Assembly (NCBI RefSeq): GCF_000330505.1
Contig: NW_004440426.1
Span: 665,746 to 717,288 of the forward strand
From: Entamoeba invadens IP1
Taxonomy: Eukaryota > Evosea > Mastigamoebida > Endamoebidae
Length of the DNA: 51,543 nucleotides
Reading direction: 5' to 3'
The translations under genes were made by a program, and so were the position numbers. Positions 30,376 through 42,774 of the stretch are shown here, in pieces. A model generated the notes under the pieces. The model was given only the letters and a program-made list of their open reading frames with translations, had not been told where the DNA came from and ran no database searches. How positions within the stretch are numbered: position 1 is the stretch's first letter; each line of letters opens with the position of its first letter.

Positions 30376-31921
30376 ACACACACGATATTTTCGGCCTTTA
30401 TTTATTTGTTTTTTGTATTCATTTGTTCGTCTTCTCAAAAGTAGTAGTTTTTTTTAATTTTGTGATCTATTCAATGAAAACAAAAATAACTTACAGTTTT
30501 GGTCTTTGATGAATTTCTATTTCGAAATTCTGAAAACAATTATTTGTAATTATAAATATAAAAATATTAGATAATATAATATATATATTATTATTAAAAA
30601 AATTAGAAAAACAGTTCAAAATAGTGGATGTTTTAATTAAAAATATATTGGGTAATTATTTAATTAAATAATTATTGTATTATAGTTTACAGCTAATGGT
30701 AATTTATTTTACTTATTCAAATATAGAAAAACATGATTTTTTAATTATAGAATAAGTTTACTATTTTTTTAATGTTATCAAAAAAAATATAAAAATTTAT
30801 AAATGTCTTAATTTTATTTAAATGATAAGTTAATTTAATTATTAATTATAGTTTTCACATTTAGTTTGTTAATATTATTTGGGAATTAATAATATATAAA
30901 AATCAAAATATTTCAGGAACCATACTAAAATTTTATTCAAATGTTTTTTTCATATTAATTTTACATAATGCTTGTAAATTCTGTGATGTTTACACTAAAT
31001 TAAAGATATTTAATAACATTAAATATCATTTTATATAAAAAACACTAACAAACTGAACTTAGCATCATTTATTGAATTGATAATATTAAAGGGTAATTGT
31101 ATTTGATGAAATACATTAAGTTTATAATAATTATTATTGTTGATTTTATCAATAATCTAATAATAAAGCAAAAACAATTTAACAATTTAGAGTATTTAAA
31201 AAAGATGTGAGTAATCTGAATAATATAATATTACAATATTGATAATTGATTAAGTTATAATATTTTTAGTCAAATTATCAATAATTTAATCAAAGTTAAC
31301 TGTGTGTATTGAAATAGTTTAAATACTCGATTTAAACATTGACTATTTATAAACATAAATTGTTGTTAAATCTTTGTTCAACAATTTAATTATGTTAAGC
31401 TAATAAACAATTTTTCATTTATTTTAACTAGACATACAACTTATGTTCAATAGAAAATATATTTTTATTAAAAAGTCAATAAATAAATATAAAATTGAAT
31501 TAAATATTTAATTTTTATTTTTAAACTTTTTAATAGCATAATTTTTTAAATAAATATTAATATGATAAATCTATTTCTATATATTGTTTCTATAACAACT
31601 GTTTTTTTATAGTAAATTTGTAATAAAATATAATTAATTTTTTTTTGACCAAAAAACACAAAATTAATTAAATTATCAAATTTAAACCAATTTATTTAAA
31701 ATAATAACAAAAGAAGTTTTATATCTTAACCATTTTTTAAATATTTTTATATAATATCCAACTTAACTATTGATTTGTTAATATAATATTTTACTATTAC
31801 TTTTACTATTGGATATAAATAAATCAAAACGTTTTTTAAAAATCGAATTGATTGAATTCTCACCAAAAATAGATGTTTTCTAAACAGTTGAAGAATTTGG
31901 AGTTCAACTCAAAATTCGTAA
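30376..31921. other. 1.5-kb very AT-rich intergenic region
   Basis: Composition is extreme (long A/T runs) and no gene, RNA or inverted-repeat element is recognised. A TCAAAATTCGTA word at 31909-31920 just before the next ATG resembles the Entamoeba initiator. Confidence 0.6.
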
Positions 31922-33413
31922 ATGACAACTTACGTCACTGGAGAAGAAGCTGTAATGATGTGGACAAACATGAAGGCGGGTTTATATGGACTCACTGTAA
32001 CCGACTTTAACACTTGTTGGAATGATGGGAAAATTGTCTGTGCTATTATTCACTCGCTCTTTCCCACAGAGTTCGATTATAAGAAGATGACCTTCGCCAA
32101 TCCTGTTTGTTTCTCATATTAATAGCTCATTTAATTATTCTTTTTTATAATGTTATTAAACTATAATTAAAAACAATATCAAATTATCCATGAAACCATT
32201 TGAAGGTTGACTTCCTCATTATTTATTGGATTCATATTGCTCATACTGACTGCAAGTTAAATGATGTTAAAACTGCCTTTGTATCTCTTAAGAAACATGG
32301 CATCATCATTTATTGTGAACCAGAAGATTTCATTACTCCAAAGCCTGACACGAAATCAGTGACGCTATTTGCTTCCGAGTTGATGCAATATGCCACATTG
32401 GGTGATAAATACGTTGGGGAAGACGAGAAATTGCTTGCAGCCAATAAACAGAAGCGAATTGATGAAGATAGAAAAGAGATTGAAGAAGCTGCAAAGAGAA
32501 AGCAAGAGGCTATCGATGCTTTACCCAAGTGCGTTGTATGTAACAATCCCATTTCTACAACAGCGTGGGAGTTTTGTGGGTATCCATTCCATGATACTTG
32601 TTTGTTATATTATATATTATTATATTATTATATTATTATATTATTATGTTATTATAGTATAATATAATTTATAATTATATGTATTATTATAATATTAACA
32701 AAAAAGGTATGAAATGTTTCAGTTGCGAGAAACCGATTCGATTCAAAGCAATGGCCATCGACTGTAAACCATTTTGTGAGTTGTGTGCAAGAAACGTTTT
32801 TCAGAGAAAGAAATTAGAGGGGTGGGTACCAGCGGCTGGTGTGAAAGGACCCGTCCAAACTCGTATTGGAAAATTCACCGAAGGAATGAAAATGCCAGAA
32901 CGACCGTTTTCAATGACAATTTCTCAAAGCGAAACTGCTGGAGCTAAAGCTGAAAAAGCTCCTCAACCAAAGCAACAAGAACCAAAAAAAGAAGTTGCAG
33001 CTTCTTTAGTGGAAGAAACCAAAAAAGAGGAACCCACAAGAAAGGTTATTAAAACGTATGAAGAAGATGGATATGTCATTGAACTTGTAGAAGAGACTCT
33101 TTATGATCCCGAAATTAAAAAGTATAAGAAAAGAACTATTAAGAGAAAGACACTGAAAGCTACTAACACGGAAGACGACGAAATGAAGAAACTTGAAGAA
33201 GAGGAGAGAAAATTGAATGAACAAATGGCACGGGAAGAAGCCGAGTCGAATGCGGAAATGGCCAAATTAGACGAAGAGATGAAAAAGCAAGAGGAAGAGA
33301 TCAGAAAGCAAGAAGAGGAGCTTGCAAGACAAGAAGAGGAAAATAGAAAACAAGAAGAAGCCGAAGAAGAAGAGCTTCGACGAATGGAAGAAGAGCTGAA
33401 CAGTGCAAATTGA
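31922..33413 (+). CDS. calponin-homology and LIM domain protein with C-terminal coiled coil, two introns
   Basis: Exons 31922-32104, 32206-32599 and 32707-33413 join in phase to 427 residues. Introns are 101 and 107 nt, both starting GTTTGTT and ending AAG. The N-terminal CH domain starts VTGEEAVMMWTNMKAGLYGL and ends near FASELMQYA. It is followed by a charged helix and one LIM zinc finger in which all eight ligands are visible: CVVC, HDTC, MKC, FSC and later CELC. The second intron splits the LIM codon for the Cys after HDT. The tail (about 330-427) is a Glu/Lys/Gln coiled coil. CH-LIM proteins link actin to membranes or signalling. The first exon junction inserts an unusual hydrophobic run (VDFLIIYWIHIAH), so that splice site is less sure. 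Confidence 0.85.
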
Positions 33414-33552
33414 ACGAATTAAAATGCCATCATTTTAATAGAACTCGTTTTAACCATATGTAGTTTATATTATAGTAGTTTTATAGTTCAATGTATTTTA
33501 TCGATAAGTTATTATATGTTACTAATAAGTAACTATAAATAACAACACTTAA

Positions 33553-36500
33553 TTAATCCCGCTCGACTTGAACAAGCTGCTCTTGTAACCTCCTTGTTCT
33601 CTTGTTCACAAGTTCTTCGACTTTCTCAGTAGACACTCCAACATCTAGTCCCGTCTGATTTATAACATCATCATCTATCTTCACAATTTTCTTGGTCACT
33701 TGATCAAAGGTGGGGCGAGAGCCGGGATCTTGCTTCCAACAATCTTCAACTAGTTCATTATAGAGTCGTGGCATTGTGCGATCTATTTCAAGTCGCTTGC
33801 CATTTAAAACATGTTGTCGAATCTCAAAGACGCTTTTCAGCTCGAAGTAAGGTTCGCGTTGATAGAAAATTTCCCAAGCTGTTATGCCATAGGAATAGAC
33901 ATCGCCAGAGTATGTGTATTCATCTCTAAAAGACTCGGGTGCCGCATATACAGGAGTCCCAAGCCCTTTGTCTTCTCCTTTGATGATACTTTTCTTTACA
34001 AATCTTGAGGTACCAAAGTCAGTAATCTTTAAAGTACAAGCACTATTTGGATCGAGTGAATTGACCAACAAATTGTCTGGCTTCAAATCCAAGTGCATAA
34101 TTCTGTTTTCATGTAAAAATTGCATTCCTCGAGCTGTATCAAACAACATTCGCACTTTTAATTTGTAAGATAAAGGTAAATAGTCTTGTTTGTCTTTGGT
34201 CAGATACTCACCTAACGATCCCAATACAAAGAACTGAATGACCATTGAGACTTGTGGCATATATGTGACAGAACCCATGTAATTGGCTATGAACGGATTT
34301 CGTAATTTACTCATCATTTCACATTCAGACATGACGTCCTTCTTCAATTCCTTCATCTCTTCATCTGAAAGACTCTCCCATCTAAACTGCTTGATGGCAA
34401 CTGGTACACTTCTGTAATTGCCAATGTACACTTTGCCCATTGCTCCTTCAGCTATTGGACTTTCTGACATATTCAATTCATCCATGTCAATATGCGTCGA
34501 ACTTGTTGCATCTGTGATAATAGTAAATGCATTATGTATTCTTAATTGTACGTTCTTGCATAATTTATCCATAAAGATCTTGTCGTCTTGTGTAAAACTT
34601 TCAAAAGTTTTGTTCTTCAATGTGTCTGCAATATATTGGAGAGTGCTTTTTGATTTACTGAACCAGACTGTATAAGGCAATTTTGTTCTCTTCAAGAAAG
34701 TAGTGCAGTGAAGTGTCATATACACTGTTATCACCTTAGTCACTGATGGTCGTAAGAATAGAACTTGTGGTTCGAAATGGAACACAAATTTTGGGTTGTT
34801 TGGAGTGTGGAATATCACCATCATCCATTTATTTCTCGAGTGATTTTTAACTTCTACTTTTTCAAATCGCGTGTCGAATATTTCAGTGGCTTTCTGTTCA
34901 TTACCAAATCCTAATTCAATTGGATCAATGGAGTGTTTAGCCTTTTTAGACGGGGCACTACGAAGGGATCCATTTATATAGAAATAGTAATTAGGTTGTT
35001 GTGTTTTGTAGATGTTGATATCAATTTTCTTTGTTTTTGCAACAAGGAAGATAATGATTCCAATAATAACAACTGCAATTAGAAATGCACATACACATCC
35101 AATAACCAAGCCAACTATTTCGCCATTGGAAAGTGTCTTTTTTTCACACATAAAGTTATTGGAAATATATCCTTTTGCACACAAACAAAATTCATTGCAA
35201 TTAGTTGTCGAGTCACACTGTTTTGTAAGTATCATTTTATCATATTTTGATATTTATTGTAATAACAAACTTCTTCTGTTCTAAGATACTTTCCTTCATT
35301 GTCATAGTATTTATCTTGTATTCCATTTCCACATAATTTGTTTTTACACGTGTGATTGTATCCAATAGAGTATCCAGCCCTTTCCATACAAGTACAGTCA
35401 ACCTTACACCCTTCTGAATTTGCCCAACAACTCACATTGGTGTCCATGACATTACTCAGACATTTTTGTGAAATGCAGAAGTGGTCGATGTTTTCATAAC
35501 CAGCTTCACATTGACAATATTGGTCACAATGGTTGGCACCAAAGTAACACTTATTGGTTGAGTCTTCATTCCACTTATCATTAAAAAAACACTTCAAATG
35601 ACAGTCATCCCTTTATGTCACTTTTCTGACTAGTTTTCAATATAAACTGCAATTAAAACAAACCCTCCATACTCATCTTTACAAATACATTTTTCTTCAT
35701 ATGTCGAACAGTTTCCCCACCCCTTGTCTGCATTGCATTTATGCGGACAAATCGCTTTAAATTTCACAACAAAGTGGTCTTGTTGAGAGACTGACATGAT
35801 AGTGAATCTTCTGAGGCCTGTAACATTTCCATCCACGGAAGCAATAACACCAGCTTTCTCTTGTTCGGCCAATGCCCCAAACTTCCATCCGTTCCACGTT
35901 TTTTCGCATTTCAATTGTTTTGTGACTGGATCAACGATGGTGTATTCTTGAATATAATTCATTCGGTTGTTAATAGTCGCGTCCATCAACATCTTATAAT
36001 CTCCAATAAATTCCATAGTAAAGACAACACTCTTCATTGCAACGTGTGGGTAACACACTGGGTTTGTTACCACTCCTCGAGCCTCGAAAGGTACTTCTAT
36101 ATTGTTAATTTATTTATTCATTTAACTACATTAAATAGAACAAACCCCATAAAAGCACTTGGTCGATATTCTTAACTAAGTTATCTGCTATTTCTTGTGA
36201 AATGTGGTATTCATAATCGGCTGCTTTAATTTCCTGTTCAACGATATTGATATTGACCCGGACACGTTCTGCTTCGTTAATATGTACAAACATGTAGTAA
36301 AATGGGTCGTCAACCTTAGAAATTGCTGATGGTAAAAATAGAGAAAATGATGTTGTGTTATCATCCAAATAAGTGTGTGTAAAGCATTTTGCCTTATTCT
36401 GGGAGGTTTTTGGTGTATTTGTAATATCAAAATAGACCGTTGAACTTGTATTAATCAATTTAGTTATATTGACGTACAAATACGGTTGAGTTAGTTTACT

Positions 36501-36932
36501 GTTATCCAATTTAAGCCACTTTCCGAATCGATTTTTGTAATTGTAAGTGCAAAAGGATACATCAACATCACTCTGTTCGTTCAAGTCAATTGTCAAGTCT
36601 TGGTTTATAAACACCTCTGTGATAAATTCATCTGGTGGGATTGAAGTCTTCATGTCTCTCACTATTTTCTTGTTTGAGACCAGACAAGTGTTATTCGATC
36701 TTACATAAGTCGTAGAAGACGTACTATCTATAGCAATCAACGCGCATTGTAAGCAAGAATGGTCATCATCATAAGCAAAGTTACATGCTTGGCATGTATA
36801 GTCTGACGTGCAATTTGAAGTGCATCCCACTGAACAAAGGTATCCTTTTGTAACAGCGACAACGAGTATAATAACAAGAAGAGTCATCTGAGCCTTTGTG
36901 AGATTCAAAAGTTTAAGAGAGTTATGATCCAT
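33553..36932 (-). CDS. transmembrane receptor kinase (Entamoeba TMK family), three introns
   Basis: Exons 36932-36146, 36096-35664, 35610-35271 and 35217-33553 join in phase to about 1074 residues. Introns are 49, 53 and 53 nt; donors are GTTTGTT and acceptors ATAG, AAAG and ACAG. Each join restores the alignment to the intronless paralogue at 0.4-3.6 kb, for example WEVPFEARG, YGGDDCHLKC and RTEECDSTTNC. Parts are: signal peptide within the first 36 residues, Cys-rich ectodomain, membrane helix, and a complete kinase domain with GAMGKV, VAIK, HLDLKPDN, DFG and APE. The start is either ATG 36932 or ATG 36887; the frame is open a little further but only from TTG. Read without splicing it would look like four broken fragments. 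It converges with the CH-LIM gene 139 bases away. Confidence 0.92.
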
Positions 36933-38713
36933 TTCAAAATTACATTTATGGTTTGCTATCAATATCGTAATAATTATAAACGTTTATTTACCGTTTTAGA
37001 TTTTATTTCTTTACTTATTGCAACTGAAAATAAAAAAAGGAAATCTTTAATCTTTTGGTCAAAAGTAATTTATTCCCATCATTAGATTCAATCTCTTTTT
37101 GACCATACAAAAATCCAATTATGCCTCTATTATTCAAAAGAATAACCCCCAACTTAAAATGTTAATTTAATTCAGATGTAAGACTTTTTTATTTATTTAA
37201 TATTATAAATTGTTAAATTCCGTTTTAAATGGTTTCCGGCAGTTTATAAAAAATTTACAATAGTTATTCTTTGAGATTTTTTACAAATGGAGTGTTGTAG
37301 AATTCTGTTTGTACTATATTTTACCATTATTTCAACATAAATTTGTTGTACAATAATTTCATCCAATTATCAGTATTTCCAGTTAAATTGTGGGTGTATT
37401 TCAGGAAGTCGACTTTCGTTTGTATTTAACAAGTATAGTTAAATAAATTAAACGGGTGTCTGCCAAAACATGATATTAGAATTTATACTATAATAATACA
37501 ATAATTCTATTATATGAATGTTCGTTTATATAATAGTTTAAATGTTGGAATTGCTATTTAAAGAGTTGTTTTGTTCGCAATTTGATTCATAATTCTAACC
37601 CAAAAAACCGCAAAATGAACAGTTTATATGAAAAACAATATAACATTATAAAAATTCGACATTTGAAAATTAAACGAAACAAATCAACACATTTTGTCTC
37701 AAAAATGTTGGAGTTAACAAGTTGACAAACTATCTACATAAACAATAAACATAAAATGCAGATTTGAATGTGGAATAAACAACAACTCCTTCATATTTTT
37801 TGTCCTGTTTTTAATCAGTTTTGGACCAAACGGCATATTTTCGAATAAATTATATTTGAATAAATTATTTAAATAAAAATCAATTTAGTATAGTTGCATA
37901 ACGTTGTTTTGTATTGTAAAGTCCGTAAATGCCTGATAGAAAAAGAATGAAAAAACAACAGTTATATTTACTACTTCGTCGTTATTTTTGATCTTTTACA
38001 GTCAATATTTTATTTTAAAATTGTTAACTTCTTTATTATAAATAGCGTTATTATTATATATTTATCAGTACATGAGTAATTGGTTTCATGTGAATGCCAC
38101 TTCTCATTCCCAAAATTGTGATTAAAAGGGTTTCATTGTTTTAATGTTTTTTGAACAATATGTAAATGGTTGAAAAAATAAAAAGCAGCAAAAACATTCT
38201 ACACAATATTTTTTAAACGCATTTTTGAGACTGGTCCAAAGTTCACATCGTACTCAAAAGACGCATTAACCATCAATGAGCTACTTTTCTTCGAAATTGT
38301 GATTATAATCTATTATAAAAAAGCCAAAAAATAAAGTAAGGGTTTTGCTAAGCCCACATCAAGTTACATCAAAAATTACTCGTTGTAGATACAACAAGTT
38401 AGTATACCGACCAACTCAAAAAGTAGTTTAAATCAACAGAGATTATTTATTCGCCTGAATTAAAGTTTAAAAAACACAGCAATGGCGTTTTATTTAATCG
38501 TTTTTCTGAATAACTTCTTGTAATAATCACAAAAGATAATAATTTAAAGTGGTTTTGAGCATTTATAACAACTTGTTTGTTTGTTTGATTATCCGAATTA
38601 TATTGTTTTTCAGTGTTTTGATTTGATTTACACACAAGAAAATAAAGTGGTCGACTATATTGATTATAAACAAGACCTCAATATATTTATTATAAACAAA
38701 TTACACAACTAAA
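36933..38713. other. 1.8-kb AT-rich intergenic region
   Basis: No gene, tRNA or repeat family recognised. A small hairpin CTTGTTGTATCTACAACGAG-like sits near 38380. It holds the upstream region of the TMK gene and the 3' flank of the Myb gene. Confidence 0.55.
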
Positions 38714-39208
38714 TTACATAATAGAAAATGACCAACTTGGTGCTGGGACAAATGCAGACTCTTTACACACAATTATCAACTTTTTCTTTAACGCGTTTTC
38801 TTTGTTATTTTGACTTCTTTTTGGTATCATTGCAATATGAGCGCAAAACCTGTTTTTGACTGAATTTGGACTTCTCCCCTTTAAACAAGCGGAAATTTTC
38901 GTCCATTTGTTGCCGAATTCTTTCTGCAACTTAATAAGTAGTGTATCTTCCTCTGCCGTCCAAGGCTCTTTAGAAAGGGACTCACACAAACAGTTCAAAT
39001 ATCTTTCTCTGCACTGTTTTCGTGTTCTATTTTTGACATCTTGTGCAATGGTCCCCCAGTTCTCAGGCCCATTTTGCTTGACCGAGATGATCAACCTTTC
39101 GTCTTCGTCTTTGGACCACTGACTTACCTTCTTCTTTTGACTCTTCACTTCGGAATTTGAAGTGTGGTCAACGCATGTTGTCGAGGAATTTGTTGTGTTG
39201 GATGACAT
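38714..39208 (-). CDS. R2R3-type Myb/SANT DNA-binding protein
   Basis: A 164-residue protein with two adjacent Myb repeats. R2 spans about 28-76 (QWSKDEDERL, NWGTIAQDV, RKQCRERYLN) and R3 about 79-128 (PWTAEEDTLL, KWTKISACL, NSVKNRFCAHI). The recognition helices carry the KQCRERY and NSVKNR patterns typical of c-Myb-like DNA binders. The last Trp of each repeat is replaced by Tyr or Phe, as is common. The N-terminal 27 residues are Ser/Thr-rich and the C-terminus is short. Entamoeba Myb proteins include stage-specific transcription regulators; the target is unknown here. A TATA-like word precedes the ATG by about 30 bases. Confidence 0.92.
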   Translation of the reverse strand: MSSNTTNSSTTCVDHTSNSEVKSQKKKVSQWSKDEDERLIISVKQNGPENWGTIAQDVKNRTRKQCRERYLNCLCESLSKEPWTAEEDTLLIKLQKEFGNKWTKISACLKGRSPNSVKNRFCAHIAMIPKRSQNNKENALKKKLIIVCKESAFVPAPSWSFSIM

Positions 39209-41223
39209 ATACTGAATGGAATTTGTAGTTTGATGTGCTTTATATGATGCAATTTGTTTTGGTCATTTTTTCTAAAAGTGAACTGAAAGAATGGTGTTTT
39301 GGTGTTAGTTATTGACTTAAAAAGGCGGGATTTCTATGAGATTTAGATTGTATAATTGATATCATCTTCTTTCGTTTGAAGCGTTTAGTAAAAACATATT
39401 CCGTCAATTTGAGCGGAATTCATTTTTACTTGCATTCTAAAGAAAAAAATAGAAAACAGTCGGGAAGATTTGTGATGTAATTCTTTTTTTGATCAAGTGG
39501 TCTATTTTTGCAAACAAAAGTGAAAAGGGCTTGATAATTGACTCCCAATTAGGGGTTTTTTCTTTTTATTTCCAACACAATTTCGTAGTGAATTCGTTGT
39601 TCAAATTCAACATTAAATCGATAAAAAATACTATAACCATACAATACATGATAATAAAATAACGTGTAAAAAAATAATCTTGCGAGAATGTTTATGTCAA
39701 ACTTAAATATTTTATGTTGAAAGTCTAAGTAATATAATAAAAGAATTTGAAACAATGATATACAGTAATGTAAAATAATGACAAAACAAGCACAACTTTT
39801 TGTGACATTATTGGGGTTATTATTTATTTTTTTTACGGTGAAAAATAAAGGAAAATGGTTTTCTGATTTGTAAGTGTAATAAAAGTGTATGATGCTATAG
39901 AAATAAATTTGTTGGCGATTTTATTAGTAATTGATAATTATGAGGAATTAAAATGGTGTTGAAAAAAGTAGAAGGTGATTAAAAAAGTTGATTAAAACAA
40001 AAATTTGTTTAGTTAAAAATTTGTTCATCTTTGCATCAAAGTTTGATTAAAACTTTATTAAGTTAGTCTCAAAATTGCGTTTTTTAAGTTTAATAGCCAA
40101 TATAACAATTTGATGTAATTAAATGAGTGATATTTTTATTAATGAACACACACAGTGGCAGTAATAAATAAATGATTAGTAAACATTGACAAATTTTAAT
40201 GATTTCGACAATTTAAAAATCTAAAAAATGTCCAATTATTATGTTTTTATTGAAACAAAAATTTGCGACTTGATATCAAAATTTATTTATATCTAAACTG
40301 CTTTATGTTAACGAAAAAGGTTGTGAAGAAATTCCACAATCGCAAAACTCGGAAATGTACTTTGGCTTTTGGATTCACATAGCCATAATACAATAACAGA
40401 ATTTGGACATATACTTTATTAAAATGTCGAAGAAAGTAAATAAAAATAGTTCGAAATGTTTATTTTAAAAATATCTGTCGTCGAAAAATAGAGTCAATTG
40501 TTTTTTATTTTATAATCAAATTTATAACATTTATTGAACCAAGAAAAGGTTAATAAAAATTGATTAATTTCACTTTAAATTAAGAGTATTTAACATCGTG
40601 TTATTATTATTAAACGAAACTATAATAATTATTTATATTTTTTTTTATTTATCAGACTTTAAATGAACTAATCGACTCAATCTTTTACAAATAAATTGAA
40701 CCTTCCAAATTTCTTATGAATATTTGTTGTTTTACTTACATTAGTTATTTTATTTGGGGTATTCAGTCACTCATAAATTAATATTATCTTCATTACTAAC
40801 ATTAGATTGATATTATATGTAACGATGTTACTTATATTACTCGATGGTTAATTTGGTCGAAAAACATTTATGTTATATTTCCAAATATATAATTAAATGA
40901 AATAAACATTGTAAAAATTATATATAATATAATTTTAATGTAATATAGTATTAATATATTAAATATTATATATTATATATTTTTAATTTATTTAATATAT
41001 TTATTATATCAAATAAAAAAAGTCCGTTATAACATGTTCACAAAATAATATTAATTAAAAAAACTATATAATACTAATAAAAATATAATAATAAAATTAA
41101 ATAATTATTAATAATTCACACTTAATTACACACAAAACAACTATATATTAATAGTAAAAATAATATTATTATATTAATAAAAAAAGTGTTAAAGAATCAC
41201 CAAAACTCAAAAATCAAGAGTCC
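39209..41223. other. 2.0-kb AT-rich intergenic region
   Basis: Contains the Myb promoter (TATA-like word at 39237-39246, minus strand) and, at its right end, AACTCAAAAATC before the next ATG. No further gene seen. 40900-41200 is almost pure A/T. Confidence 0.6.
39237..39246 (-). promoter_or_regulatory. TATA-like box of the Myb gene
   Basis: Minus strand CATATAAAGC, about 30 bases before the ATG at 39208. Confidence 0.5.
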
Positions 41224-42774
41224 ATGATTTTGTTTCTTGTCGTGCTATGTGTGTTAGTTAAGTCCCAACAATGTACTAAAACAAAAGTCGAAGTAGTCCG
41301 AGAAATTTCAAAACAAATATTTGAGTCGAAGTATATTCCAATAACACAAAATACTGGATGTGGTGATCCAACCGTTGTTCGTGCGACGTGGTTTTCAATT
41401 CACAACAAAACGCCGACGAGACTGAAACTTTCTCTACAGTTTTACAATGAACACCGAATAGAGAGGAATGGCACTTTGACTGTTTCAGTGCTTTCAAGTT
41501 GTAATGGGAAAAATTCACGGTGTATTGAACATGTGTCTACTGGTACCCAATTAATTATGTTGTCGTTTGTCATCTCATCAAACGAGATGGTTTTTGTGAA
41601 TTACTACGGACTCATTGGTGGAAAGGATATGAAAGAAAGCGAGTGGGTTAGACTCACTTCAACGCCAAATTTGACTTCTAAGCAAAATGATGAATTCCAC
41701 GTGAACACTCACCACCTCAATGAAACACTTGAAAAGGCAAACTCTGCGATTCAACGAGCACAACTGACACTAGCAGAAGTCGAGAAGTCACAACAAATTA
41801 ACAGAGCCAACTTTGAAGCTGCTAAAGTTGCGCATCGCGTGATGCAAAAGAAAATGTCACCGATGGAATTTGTGCAGCACGAAGAGAGGACACTGAATGA
41901 CTCTCATCCTAAACTGACACAGCCACCAACAAAAGTCGAATTGGTACCACGAAGTAAAATTGTTCAAATCAACAAAGGAGATGTCGTTGTCCAACAAAAA
42001 TTGCACTTCACTGAATTACTCTCAGTTGAGCTGTTACCACTTTCAAAGGACTTGTGCTCCAAAAGAAACAAAGAAAACAAAGCGAAGTACTTTGCCGTCG
42101 AAATACCCGCCTGTAAAAAACTACGGGTCAACACGTGCAACAAAAAGACGACTGCACGTGTGACTATACACATCACGCAAGGGAATCAGTGTAAACATGT
42201 GATGAAGTACAAGTGCAACTATCGGTCGGGGGAAGTTGTCATGTATAATCCAAAGAGTGACAAACCAGAGAGTGTCATAGTGAGAGTAGCGTCGGACAAT
42301 AACGTCGGATTTGTCTTTGTTAAAATTGATGTGTTGGATGTCAAGAAGGTGAACACTAAGCAAGGGACCGCATTTAAAGTAGTTACCATAGAAAAGCAGA
42401 CAAAGTGTAAAAATTGCACGAAAGAAATGCAAAGGAGTAACACTAATATGACCACAACAAACACGTCTGCAAACGTTACACAAAACAAAGGAAGTCAAGT
42501 CAAAAAAGTCGTTTTGAGGACAAAACAAATCGACTGGAGTAAAAATGCGAACGGAAACATTTCAGAGCCGAAACAATCAATTACGTCTTCAAAAACTATC
42601 ACTAAACAAAACAAAGCTAAAGACGACAAACAAAATTCAGTGTTGGACCGATTCGGGGCAAAGGGGATAATGATTTGTTTACTTGTGGTCACCGCATGTG
42701 GACTCGTTGTCATATTTGGAATGATCATCGCAAAATTTGCAAAGAAAAAGACTGGAGAATACACACCCTTTTAA
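41224..42774 (+). CDS. type I membrane protein, possible CPBF-like sorting receptor
   Basis: A 516-residue protein with a signal peptide (1-15), a large lumenal part, one membrane helix at about 481-503 and a short basic tail ending GEYTPF. YTPF fits the Yxx-hydrophobic lysosomal/endosomal sorting signal. Two regions, about 45-133 (VRATWFSIHN, LTVSVLSSC) and 290-370 (ACKKLRVNTCNKKTTARVTI), resemble the beta-rich PPC-type repeats of Entamoeba cysteine-protease-binding family (CPBF) receptors, which carry lysosomal enzymes to phagosomes. An alpha-helical stretch (165-215) lies between them, and a Thr/Asn/Ser/Lys-rich stalk precedes the membrane helix. Known CPBFs are longer, so this is a divergent relative at best. 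Topology is firm; the family is tentative. Confidence 0.8.
   Translation: MILFLVVLCVLVKSQQCTKTKVEVVREISKQIFESKYIPITQNTGCGDPTVVRATWFSIHNKTPTRLKLSLQFYNEHRIERNGTLTVSVLSSCNGKNSRCIEHVSTGTQLIMLSFVISSNEMVFVNYYGLIGGKDMKESEWVRLTSTPNLTSKQNDEFHVNTHHLNETLEKANSAIQRAQLTLAEVEKSQQINRANFEAAKVAHRVMQKKMSPMEFVQHEERTLNDSHPKLTQPPTKVELVPRSKIVQINKGDVVVQQKLHFTELLSVELLPLSKDLCSKRNKENKAKYFAVEIPACKKLRVNTCNKKTTARVTIHITQGNQCKHVMKYKCNYRSGEVVMYNPKSDKPESVIVRVASDNNVGFVFVKIDVLDVKKVNTKQGTAFKVVTIEKQTKCKNCTKEMQRSNTNMTTTNTSANVTQNKGSQVKKVVLRTKQIDWSKNANGNISEPKQSITSSKTITKQNKAKDDKQNSVLDRFGAKGIMICLLVVTACGLVVIFGMIIAKFAKKKTGEYTPF

Noticed and set aside
33553..36962. Second TMK read as four separate broken genes
   Set aside because: GTTTGTT introns of 49-53 nt restore one frame and full alignment to the other TMK.
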